The notes under the pieces are model-generated. The model saw only the letters and a list, made by a program, of their open reading frames with translations. It did no database searches and was not told the origin of the DNA. DNA of 64,000 nt, taken from the NCBI RefSeq assembly GCF_001640025.1, contig NC_031672.1, positions 1,178,001-1,242,000 of the forward strand. Reading direction: 5' to 3'. The position numbers and the translations under genes are program-made. The DNA comes from Sugiyamaella lignohabitans (Eukaryota > Ascomycota > Dipodascomycetes > Dipodascales > Trichomonascaceae). The stretch's first letter is position 1. Each line of letters starts with the position of its first letter. Below are positions 31,124 through 39,194 of this stretch, piece by piece.

Positions 31124-31880
31124 GTGTGTAATTACAGGTTCCTGAATTCAGTTCTGACAAGAGTTGAACAACAGTCTTGTGTTGAGTGAATAAACTGTCG
31201 AACGTGAATCTGGTGTGTAGTTATAGATTGCTGAAATTCTGTTCTGACACGAGTTAGTTTTAAGTGAATAGATATCGAGCTTGAACCTGAGTGTGTAATT
31301 GCAGTTCGCGGAATTGGTGTTCTGACAGTATTCGAGAAATAATCTTGTGTCGAGTGAATCATCTGTCGTATGTGGAACCAGGTGACCTGAAATTCAGATT
31401 TGCCATGAGTTGAAGACCAATCTTAATATTGGTTGAATGAACTGTCGAACTTGAACGTGAGAGTCTAGTTTGCTGAAATTCACTTCTGAAACAAGTTGGA
31501 AGGACAACAATCTTAGCGTTAATCGAATAAACTATCGAATGTGGTAACGATATACTGTTGACCCAAGTGTGTAATTATAGTTTCCTAGGATTCAGTATTG
31601 ACAGGACTTGAGACAAGCTCAGTGTTCGATGAATAAAATGTTGAATATGAACTCAGGTATGTGATTACAGTTCAGACTGTCAAACTTGGAGTTGGGTGTT
31701 TAATCACAGTTTCTTTGAATTCTGTTCTAACACGACTAATTGGAGGGAAAGGAATAAGCTGTCAAACATGGATCCCAGCTGCAAAATTGCGGTTTACTGA
31801 TGGTTGAAGAAAAGCATTATATTTGTTGAGTGCAGTTTCGAAGTTGAATCTGGGTTTACAGTTTACTGAAGCTCATTGTT
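31124..31880 (+). repeat. Degenerate tandem array, unit about 80-90 bp
   Basis: Nine or ten diverged units recur at about 31124, 31213, 31291, 31380, 31458, 31566, 31655, 31695, 31774 and 31850. Each unit runs roughly GTGTGTAATTACAG, TTGCTGAATTC, TGTTCTGACACGAGTTG, CAATCTTGTGTTGAGTGAA and TAAACTGTCGAACTTGAA. Most units are 78-89 bp, with some truncated to about 40. Divergence between units is high, so this is an old, decaying minisatellite. It is not coding. Confidence 0.8.
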
Positions 31881-31997
31881 GACGCGAGTCGCAGGGCAGC
31901 TATAAAATACCAAACAGAAAAAGAGGTTCCCTTTCTTGGTAGTTCTCCCAGGTCGATATCCTCGACGGTTTCTAGTAGATGCTGCTTCCCCATGCCC

Positions 31998-32056
31998 GAC
32001 TCGAGCGAAGCGAGAGGAGCAGCGGGGTCTGGGGCGGAGCCCCAGCCGCCGGAGGC
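31998..32056. repeat. PGE12, type-a right half
   Basis: A complete right half, 71 bp past the MCH1 stop with its GCCTCC end facing that stop. It may be the partner of PGE11, in which case the pair brackets the degenerate tandem array. Confidence 0.88.
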
Positions 32057-32127
32057 AGATACACAGGAGAATAAGTAAGCGTCTATAGTCTATAAATTGC
32101 AGTACAAAGGATGCTAAAAGAGCGAGA

Positions 32128-34140
32128 TTAGAAGTGCTCCTCCTCACCGAGTTCGTGGGGTTTGGAGTCCTTTCGGGTGTAAATCATGAACAATGCAAGA
32201 GCGATGCCGACGACCGACACACATGAGGTGATGGTAAAGGCGAGTGAATAGCAGCCGGGTCCTTTGAGACAAATGTGGGCCGCACTGCCTTCTACTTTAG
32301 TTGAGCTGTTGGCGTCGAAGATCTTGCCAAACATGAGGTTCAGGAAGTAGGAGGAGAAGACAGGCGAGCTGGCCACGTAGCCCCAATTTTGTGAGAAATG
32401 CTTGAGACCAAACGACTCGCTGACAATAGATGGATACACGCCGAACACGAGACCGTATGACAGGCCAATTGAGAGCGACACGATCCACATCAGCATGGGG
32501 TTGGTCAGGTAAATGGCAAGAATATGGCCAAACAATCCGATAGTGAGTGCGACCACTAGCACCCACAATCGTTGGACATTCAGTTTGTGTACTAACCAGT
32601 CAGAAGCGGATCCAGAAGTAATACGACCCAAAAAGTTCATGGACGAGATGAGTGCAACTTGTAACGCTTGCAAAGACTGGACTTTTCCAGGAGAAAATTC
32701 AGGATTGCTGTAATGGACTAGAGCTCGTACACAGTAGCCACATGAGTAAATGTACATTTGGCCCACTCCTGACACAAATCCGAGAAGGAAAAAGTACTCC
32801 CAGAAATCCCGTCGGAACAGTAGTTTGATACCCACGTCCTGGTGAGGATGTTTGCCATGGCCATGATGGTGAATGCGAGAAGTAGAAGATACAGTTGGAA
32901 AGATATTGGTACTAAATGCAGTTTGAGATGAGTTGGTAGGACGTAACCGGCTGCCGAAATTCGGTGACGAAGACCGGTTGAAAGGAGACGTGGTTGGTCG
33001 CAGATCCGAGCTGAAAACATGCGGTGGGATAGCTGGTGAGCCAGGAATGCGTCCAGGTTGTTCATGGGTATGATAATGACCGTGAACATGAGCAGTAGTG
33101 CTACCAGCAGACGAGCTCGCAGCACCATTTTTGGTGCCAGCATCGCTAGCAGTAGTAGTACCAGCACCATCGACATCGCTATTCCTGTGGGAAGCATAAT
33201 CAGTGCTATTTCCAGACAGCGAGTCATCACTTAGTAAAGAAGTAGACTGGTTAGTACTGGTTAATACACCGTCTTTACCAACAGTCGATTCAGAGCTATG
33301 ACGATACTCTTCTTGTAACTCTCGACCCTGGCTCTCTTCATCACCTTCAATAATGCTCTCATCAACATAACCATCGTCAAACTCGTCGTCATCCTCATCA
33401 GATTGAATAGGAGAAGACGGCTGTGCTATACTAAAATGCGAAGGACCATCATCCTCACCACCATGGCCCGTACTACCATGACCATCTCCAATCTCTGTAT
33501 ATCCATGACGACCTCTTGAAACAGTAGCAGCAGCAGGAGGTTTTCTCTTTCTATGCACACGAATAAACGGGAAACAAAGAAGAACAAGCCCTCCAGTTAG
33601 CATACTAAGAAGTTCCAAGAATCCCTGGGTGTCACCCGGAAAAATGATTCCCGCTACACTGGAAAAGAATAATGCAGACAAACCAAACGCTGACATTGGC
33701 AAAGAAGTGGCAGTACCTCTTCTATTTGGCCAATTAATAGCACTGGTCCGCACCGAGGTGTTAAAAACAAGAGTATTTCCAAGACCAGCTAATCCATAAG
33801 CGAGGACCAACAGAGTGAAATTGTCATTGGCATCGACATATGAAGTATACATGGTGCGATAACCAGTAGAAATAAAGATCCCGCCCATTACAATAGGAAA
33901 CATAGGAGGATACCTATCAATTATAAGACCCGTAACAGGCCCAAATAACGACAAGCCAATCTGGCCAGCCATACCGAGAATCGACGACTGGGTCGCCGTC
34001 ATACCGATTCGATCGGCCAATTGAGTCGAATACGTCGAGTACACATAATTAGTACCGCATGCCAGACTAGCAAAGAACGCTGCCACAAGCGCTATCAGCT
34101 TCTTGCGTGTAGTAGGAGACGTCTCTGAAAACGATTTCAT
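32128..34140 (-). CDS. MCH1: MCH1-like major facilitator transporter
   Basis: A 670-residue MFS membrane protein of the Mch1/nodulin-like group, which in yeast sits in the vacuolar membrane; despite the name, monocarboxylate transport was not shown. Six hydrophobic helices lie in residues about 15-195, starting LIALVAAFFASLACGTNYVYS. Then comes a very long cytosolic loop (about 200-440), Ser/His/acid-rich and disordered, and six more helices to about residue 655. The first half contains the family pattern GTNYVYSTYSTQLADR, then GQIGLSLFGPVTGLIIDRYPP. The substrate is unknown. ATG at 34140; no intron. Convergent with NPL3, with PGE12 71 bp beyond the stop. Confidence 0.88.
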   Translation of the reverse strand: MKSFSETSPTTRKKLIALVAAFFASLACGTNYVYSTYSTQLADRIGMTATQSSILGMAGQIGLSLFGPVTGLIIDRYPPMFPIVMGGIFISTGYRTMYTSYVDANDNFTLLVLAYGLAGLGNTLVFNTSVRTSAINWPNRRGTATSLPMSAFGLSALFFSSVAGIIFPGDTQGFLELLSMLTGGLVLLCFPFIRVHRKRKPPAAATVSRGRHGYTEIGDGHGSTGHGGEDDGPSHFSIAQPSSPIQSDEDDDEFDDGYVDESIIEGDEESQGRELQEEYRHSSESTVGKDGVLTSTNQSTSLLSDDSLSGNSTDYASHRNSDVDGAGTTTASDAGTKNGAASSSAGSTTAHVHGHYHTHEQPGRIPGSPAIPPHVFSSDLRPTTSPFNRSSSPNFGSRLRPTNSSQTAFSTNIFPTVSSTSRIHHHGHGKHPHQDVGIKLLFRRDFWEYFFLLGFVSGVGQMYIYSCGYCVRALVHYSNPEFSPGKVQSLQALQVALISSMNFLGRITSGSASDWLVHKLNVQRLWVLVVALTIGLFGHILAIYLTNPMLMWIVSLSIGLSYGLVFGVYPSIVSESFGLKHFSQNWGYVASSPVFSSYFLNLMFGKIFDANSSTKVEGSAAHICLKGPGCYSLAFTITSCVSVVGIALALFMIYTRKDSKPHELGEEEHF

Positions 34141-34655
34141 GCTGGAAAATGTCGATTAGCAGCACCGTCAAAAGAACAATTTCAAGCGATGAACTTGAAC
34201 TAACAACCAATCGAGTTCGAGTCTCTCTCCAGATCCAAAACAGAATCACAAAACCAAACTAAAAACAAACGAAACAAACGCAACAAACGAAACAAATCAA
34301 AAAAACAAAAAAATCAATATCAAATATCACAGGAAGAAACCGGGTTTAAATACCACTTCAGAATTCAGTCCAACCCCGATCGTTGCCTCAACTGGCACAA
34401 CTCAGTTTCTGTTTCCTCAGGCAGAACCGCACACACGCTCACAAAAGTGCAAGCCACGAACCGTCTGAAAAAGGTTCGTTCAAGAAATCGAAAAGAACAA
34501 CCACTGACGAGCTAGCTATCTCTAATCTCACTCCCTGCTGCCGCCAGTCACTTCGAGTTCGTTATCTACCGCGTTTAGGGTAGATAAACCCCCACGCCCC
34601 ACGCAAGAGCACGTTACGTTACGCGTCATCGGGGTCCGACGGCAGTGGGCCACCA

Positions 34656-34792
34656 GCCTCCGGCGGCTGGGGCTCCGCCCCAGACCCTGGTTGCTCCTCT
34701 CGCTGCGCTCGAGTCGTTCCGTCGACGGTCCCAGCAGTCTCCTGCGAAGCAGGAGCCACGGGGTCTGGGGCAGAGCCCCAGCCGCCGGAGGC
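34656..34792. repeat. PGE13, type a / type b
   Basis: A 137-bp intact element about 515 bp upstream of the MCH1 start. Its spacer GTTCCGTCGACGGTCCC resembles the spacers of PGE5 and PGE8. Confidence 0.92.
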
Positions 34793-35038
34793 ATATCGTC
34801 CCCCCGACGCGATCCGGCACCCTCAAAACAGTCTCCAGGAGACAGTGGGCCCTTCTGATAGAAAGAATAATAATCAAAGAGTGTGGTTGGCAGAGAGGAC
34901 ACGGGTGTTAATGCAGGTCCTAATTAACCGCTGCATGCAGCTAGAGCTTAAACTGCAGCTTGCAGCTATCGACAGGAACAATTATCAATCCGGAAACCGT
35001 TTACGGAGTTTATCCAAGAACGTTCTTATTGGGGGTCT

Positions 35039-35099
35039 GCCTCCGGCGGCTGGGGCTCCGCCCCAGACCCTGGTTGCTCCTCTCGCTTCGCTCGAGTCG
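35039..35099. repeat. PGE14, type-a left half
   Basis: A complete left half with no adjacent right half. The nearest right half in inverted orientation is PGE15, 760 bp away. Confidence 0.87.
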
Positions 35100-35861
35100 T
35101 TGCTCGGGGTGCCACGATACATTTCGAGTGATTCACAGGAACTTCAAATCTGAAAACGGGCCTGTCTGTTACCCAAATTTCATCAGGAAAAACACAGCAA
35201 AAGAGAGAAAATTTCTTCTCAAATGAATCAATCCAAGGCCAATTGCTTTTCTTTGCAGTAAATGTATAAAAAATGTCAAGAAAGAAGACAGGTCTTTCAG
35301 TCTGCTAATGAGACTCACCGGTAGATACCAGCCAGTACCCTTGCTAGCAATAACAAATCTCTGTAGTTAACAGCCAAAAAATCAGTCCAGTGTTCATCCA
35401 AGATAAAGAAAAATCAACTAGCATCTGAACAAACACTCAATTCCACCGGGAGAACACGCTTATTATTGGTATTCACTGAGAACAAGTGAGGCGATACCAA
35501 AGCAGGGACTGTCATATGAACCAATGAGATAAAAAATTCAAACTCATATGGGCTCTTTCAAGACAGTTCAACTACTAAATTAAGTAGTTTCGTCGTGTAT
35601 TATTATATTTATACTTTCTCGCAATAACCTATAGCATGCTCGTCAGGCAGCATCAGAATACACTTCACGCGAAGAGCAGTGATATTTTTACCAGGTCAAA
35701 GACTGAAAACCAGATGCCAGTCTATTAAAATACAAAGAGATCTACATTCGTTTTTAAATTTAAATACTCAGTCACTCTGTGGACCCTGAGTAGTCAGACC
35801 CTGCATACACGCCCCTAACAGACGAAATCCTCCGCCAGACCACCTCAACAGGGTCCAAACC

Positions 35862-35912
35862 GCTCGCGAAGCGAGCAAAACCCGGTCTGGGCGGAGCCCA
35901 GCCGCCGGAGGC
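35862..35912. repeat. PGE15, compact type-g right half
   Basis: A half with the 6-bp terminal stem CTGGGC-GGA-GCCCAG and the inner hairpin GCTCGC-GAA-GCGAGC. Its GCCTCC end lies 80 bp past the SRP14 stop. Confidence 0.88.
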
Positions 35913-35992
35913 ATGCTCACCCCCCAAAAGGTGAAACCACAGATCAATTATTAGCGTTCGTGTCGTATATACAGGATGGCGGCCGGGAACAT

Positions 35993-36572
35993 TCAAGCTT
36001 TTGTTTTCTTGGTTTTGGCGGCCTTCTTCTTCTTCTTATCTTTCTTCCGCAGTCCACCCATTCCCGTCTTGACTGTGTCTGTGTACGCGGTCCAGAACCT
36101 GTCCAGAGCGTCTACCGACACCTCAGTCGAGATCTTGACCCGGGCCTTTTTGTCACTGTTTCCGTCTGTCGCCCGGAACAGCACCGAGTACGACTTGCCC
36201 TCGTCCGACGAAGCTGTCACTTTTGTATCTGATTCATGACTCACTAATTCTCTGGGTTAGTACGTGCGAGGTGGTGGTGAGCCTGCCTCCGGCGGCTGGG
36301 GCGCTGCCCCAGACCCCGTGGCTCCTCTCGCTGCGCTCGAGTCGGATCTGGGGGACCCCCGCATGGCTCGCGAAGCGAGCACAACCAGGTCTGGGCGGAG
36401 CCCAGCCGCCGGAGGCATGTCCACGCCCCAGGACCCGGCCCCATACCCGGGCCCGAACAGCACACTTACATCGCTTCTGGTGCAAGAAAACAGAGCCTTT
36501 CTGTTGAGCAGACGCAAATAGCGACGCCAGCTGGCTCAGAAACTCCGTATTTGACAGTCGGTTATCGGACAT
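35993..36572 (-). CDS. SRP14: Signal recognition particle subunit SRP14 (one intron containing PGE16)
   Basis: SRP14 binds the Alu domain of SRP RNA and mediates elongation arrest during ER targeting. Exon 1 is 36572-36470 (34 codons plus one base, ending FLHQKR). Exon 2 is 36243-35993. Joining gives 117 residues, the normal size. Exon 2 carries GKSYSVLFRATDG, KKARVKISTEVSVDALDRFWTAY and the lysine-rich tail GLRKKDKKKKK typical of the family. The 226-bp intron begins GTAAGT, has TACTAAC at 36261-36255 and ends ATTAG; this acceptor is the only nearby AG that keeps the frame without a stop codon. Most of the intron is PGE16. Exon 2 has no ATG of its own, so the intron is required. Confidence 0.9.
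36244..36469 (-). other. SRP14 intron, largely composed of a PGE
   Basis: 226 bp, donor GTAAGT (36469-36464), branch TACTAAC (36261-36255), acceptor ATTAG ending at 36244. The element occupies 36285-36416, leaving only about 50 bp at the donor side and 40 bp at the branch/acceptor side. Confidence 0.85.
36285..36416. repeat. PGE16, type a / compact type g, inside the SRP14 intron
   Basis: 132 bp with intact terminal hairpins. The left uses loop GCT with a 7-bp stem; the right uses the 6-bp compact stem. It must be spliced out with the intron, so it is transcribed as part of the SRP14 pre-mRNA. Confidence 0.93.
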
Positions 36573-36724
36573 GGTCGCTCTTTTTCTGTTGTATGATGGT
36601 GATGTGGACGTTGACTGGCATGAAATCAGCAGCATCAGATCTGCAAATGTCGTGAACCTGAAATTTTCCAGCTCCCCTGAAATATTGCATTACCGGGGTC
36701 GCTGGACCTGGGGTGGGGGCATCT

Positions 36725-36856
36725 GCCTCCGGCGGCTGGGCTCCGCCCAGACCTGGTTGTGCTCGCTTCGCGAGCCGTGAGGGGGCCCCAGAAGCACGAC
36801 TCGAGCATAGCGAGAGGAGCCATGGGCTCTGGGGCAGCGCCCCAGCCGCCGGAGGC
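36725..36856. repeat. PGE17, compact type g / type a
   Basis: A 132-bp element with compact left half and full-size right half. It is nearly identical to PGE18, which follows 26 bp later. The following flank (CCGGGTTCGGAGAG) is also shared, indicating a direct duplication of element plus flank. Confidence 0.93.
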
Positions 36857-36882
36857 AGTCCGGGTTCGGAGAGGAGGGGTCT

Positions 36883-37014
36883 GCCTCCGGCGGCTGGGCT
36901 CCGCCCAGACCTGGTTGTGCTCGCTTCGCGAGCTGTGAGGGGGTCCCAGAAGCTCGACTCGAGCGTAGCGAGAGGAGCCGGGGGGTCTGGGGCGCAGCCC
37001 CAGCCGCCGGAGGC
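36883..37014. repeat. PGE18, compact type g / type a
   Basis: A 132-bp tandem partner of PGE17. Its right GCCTCC end is 28 bp past the UBX2 stop. The spacer (GTGAGGGGGTCCCAGAAGC) matches PGE19 on the other side of UBX2, so these copies are recent relatives. Confidence 0.93.
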
Positions 37015-37042
37015 GCACCGGGTTCGGAGAGAGAGGGGGTGT

Positions 37043-38905
37043 TTATTCGTTATCTTCGTCGTCGTCAGGGTCGGCTGTTTCTACAAGAACGCTTCCTGAG
37101 GGGTACACCGAGCGTTCGTCTGCGATGTGGATATCGGTTGAGGGTTCGAGCACTTTGCGGGGCATGGGGGTCGACAGTTGGAAGTTGTATGTGAATGTGA
37201 AGTCGGGTGGGGCAGTGGTTTCGGTGGTGGGTGCTGGCTCTTTGAGGAGCTCGTGGCATTCCACAAATGCATACAGGTCTTCGAGTGTGTCGGTTGGCGA
37301 GAAAAGTTGTACCACTCGCTCGCCAGACAGAAGCCGTAAGCTGATCCGGGCAGGTCGTGCTCCGGCAACAGCAGCGTTAGTAGTCGAGGATGGTGAACTC
37401 GAAAGAGATGGGGTGTTGGCTCCAGACGATGGAGAAACGAGATCGAGTTTCTTTCGTAGCTGCTGGGCTCGCCATTGTCTCCATTGAGTTTGGTTTCTTT
37501 GTAACAGATCTTCTTTTTCTTGTGCCTCACGAGCTTCTCGTTCTTGACGCTCTCTTTCTTCGTCGGCTTTCTTCCGCTCTTCTTCTTGTTTCCGTAATCG
37601 TTCTCTATCGGCTTGTAAACTTCGTTCATACGCGGAATCCTGCTCTTCTCGCAGTCGTCTCGACGTATCTCGCTCTTGTTTGTCCAGCACCAATGCTAAT
37701 ATTTTCGGGGAATGAGCTTCCATTCGCTCTTCAATCTCAGAAACAAACTCATTCGAGTCCATTGTAGCTCCCTGTAGTTTACATAGCACCGTCATAACAA
37801 GAACTGACGACGTCGGTGTTCTTGGACTGGGTGCAATCAGAGCACAGAATGGGAATTTGGTCACCTCGAGACCACTGGCTACTTGATATGCTTCCGACTC
37901 TTTAACATTACCTGCCCAGAATATAATATCTTCTCTTTTCAACAGATCAATCACTTGTGGTGATAACAGCACATTCCGATTGAAATCCGCTGTCAGATCA
38001 TGCTCTTCCGATTGAAGAACCACCACCAGATATTTAAGATCAGTCTTGGCTTTTTCCAGTGCTTCTGTATATCCACCCAGGAAAAATGGCAGAATAGATC
38101 CCGATACAGACGAATCTTCATTGTTATCAATTGAATTGTTATCAATACCACCACTGCTGCTACTTGACTCACCAGCATTGGCATCTGAAATAGTACTATC
38201 ACCAGCTCCAGCACCACCAGTACCAGAAGCACCAGTAGAAGAAGAACCAGTACCAGAAGTTGAACTAACAGCACGACCGGTTCCATAATTCTCTTCAAAA
38301 GAACGAATAAACCGAGCAGCTGCGTTTTTGGCGTAATCTCCCGTCTCTGATCCAGTATGTCTAGCAGCCCTGTTGGCTGGATAATAACCAGTCAGACGAG
38401 GCAAAAACGGGAACAACCAAGACAAGAAATATAACAGAGTGTTGAGTGCTTTATAACCGACATTAAACGGAAACAGCAAAACTGTCTGAATAATCGACAC
38501 CCCACCACCATTAACTCCTGTTCTAGCGGCGTATATTGGCGGAGTAGGATTGACCCGTGGTGCTATATTCGTGCTTTCATACAGTTCTTGTTCATCCAGT
38601 TCTTGCATTATCGAAGTTGGCTGTTGATGATCTGATCTCTGTTGAGATCTTAATGATCCGCCATTGCTAATGCCACTATTCAAGCTTCCAACATCGCCAG
38701 CTTGTGAACCAGTGTCTGGCGTGTCATCTTCGTCCATAATCGTCCCGTCGAAGTGGGCTGTGACCGCCTGCTCCACATTCCATTCACACGACCGCAGTAG
38801 GACAACTGCCAGTTGCGGATCCTGGCTCCAGTTCGTGATATCCACAAACGCCTGAAACGCTTCCTGCTGCGAACCGGTCAAACCCTCGGGTACCGTTGTC
38901 GACAT
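37043..38905 (-). CDS. UBX2: UBX-domain ER membrane adaptor of Cdc48 (Ubx2/FAF2-like)
   Basis: Recruits the Cdc48/p97 ATPase to the ER membrane for ER-associated degradation and, in yeast, to mitochondria and lipid droplets. 620 residues from the ATG at 38905 (MSTTVPEGLTGSQQ); the frame runs further upstream but only to TTG. A UBA-like region covers about residues 10-55 (SQQEAFQAFVDITNW, CEWNVEQAVTAHF). A membrane hairpin lies at about 134-170 (IIQTVLLFPFNVGYKALNTL, then LYFLSWLFPFL). A thioredoxin-like UAS domain follows (about 275-400), then an Arg/Glu-rich coiled coil and a C-terminal UBX domain starting near ARISLRLLSGERVVQLF. This order is that of FAF2/Ubx2. Tandem with PIF1 and SRP14. 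TATATATA lies about 45 bp upstream of the ATG. Confidence 0.88.
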   Translation of the reverse strand: MSTTVPEGLTGSQQEAFQAFVDITNWSQDPQLAVVLLRSCEWNVEQAVTAHFDGTIMDEDDTPDTGSQAGDVGSLNSGISNGGSLRSQQRSDHQQPTSIMQELDEQELYESTNIAPRVNPTPPIYAARTGVNGGGVSIIQTVLLFPFNVGYKALNTLLYFLSWLFPFLPRLTGYYPANRAARHTGSETGDYAKNAAARFIRSFEENYGTGRAVSSTSGTGSSSTGASGTGGAGAGDSTISDANAGESSSSSGGIDNNSIDNNEDSSVSGSILPFFLGGYTEALEKAKTDLKYLVVVLQSEEHDLTADFNRNVLLSPQVIDLLKREDIIFWAGNVKESEAYQVASGLEVTKFPFCALIAPSPRTPTSSVLVMTVLCKLQGATMDSNEFVSEIEERMEAHSPKILALVLDKQERDTSRRLREEQDSAYERSLQADRERLRKQEEERKKADEERERQEREAREAQEKEDLLQRNQTQWRQWRAQQLRKKLDLVSPSSGANTPSLSSSPSSTTNAAVAGARPARISLRLLSGERVVQLFSPTDTLEDLYAFVECHELLKEPAPTTETTAPPDFTFTYNFQLSTPMPRKVLEPSTDIHIADERSVYPSGSVLVETADPDDDEDNE

Positions 38906-39021
38906 GTTCACTGGTGGCTGTGAAGCTCTAACCTGTAGAACTCCATCGATATATATACCCCGGCCGAACCCCAACCCTTATCAAATCTCAGGGGGTGGAT
39001 CCAGGGGGAGGGAGGAAACAT

Positions 39022-39153
39022 GCCTCCGGCGGCTGGGCTCCGCCCAGACCGGGTTGTGCTCGCTTCGCGAGCTGTGAGGGGGTCCCAGAAGCTCGACTCG
39101 AGCGGAGCGAGAGGAGCCGGGGGGTCTGGGGCACAGCCCCAGCCGCCGGAGGC
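39022..39153. repeat. PGE19, compact type g / type a, between PIF1 and UBX2
   Basis: 132 bp, closely matching PGE18 including the spacer. The right end lies 41 bp past the PIF1 stop; the left end is 116 bp upstream of the UBX2 ATG. Confidence 0.93.
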
Positions 39154-39194
39154 AGGTCCGGGAACAGCGAAGTGGGAAAATAAATATTAAAAGA

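Larger units (their letters stand above)
30427..32127. other. NPL3-MCH1 convergent intergenic region
   Basis: 1.7 kb without a gene. A left PGE half (30815-30874) and a right PGE half (31998-32056) lie 1.1 kb apart. Between them is a degenerate tandem array (31124-31880). Open frames across this stretch are short and low-quality. Confidence 0.6.
34141..35992. promoter_or_regulatory. MCH1 upstream / SRP14 downstream region
   Basis: 1.85 kb without a gene. It holds PGE13 (34656-34792), a left half PGE14 (35039-35099) and a right half PGE15 (35862-35912). The DNA between PGE14 and PGE15 is ordinary AT-rich sequence with no ORF of note. The MCH1-proximal 400 bp is A/C-rich. Confidence 0.5.
36573..37042. 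promoter_or_regulatory. SRP14 upstream / UBX2 downstream region
   Basis: 470 bp, more than half of it two PGEs (36725-36856 and 36883-37014). The 150 bp next to the SRP14 ATG would be its promoter. No gene. Confidence 0.6.

Noticed and set aside
35772..35996. Short minus-strand frame next to SRP14 as a separate gene
   Set aside because: It overlaps PGE15 and continues into unique DNA without protein features. The real gene is SRP14 starting at 36572.
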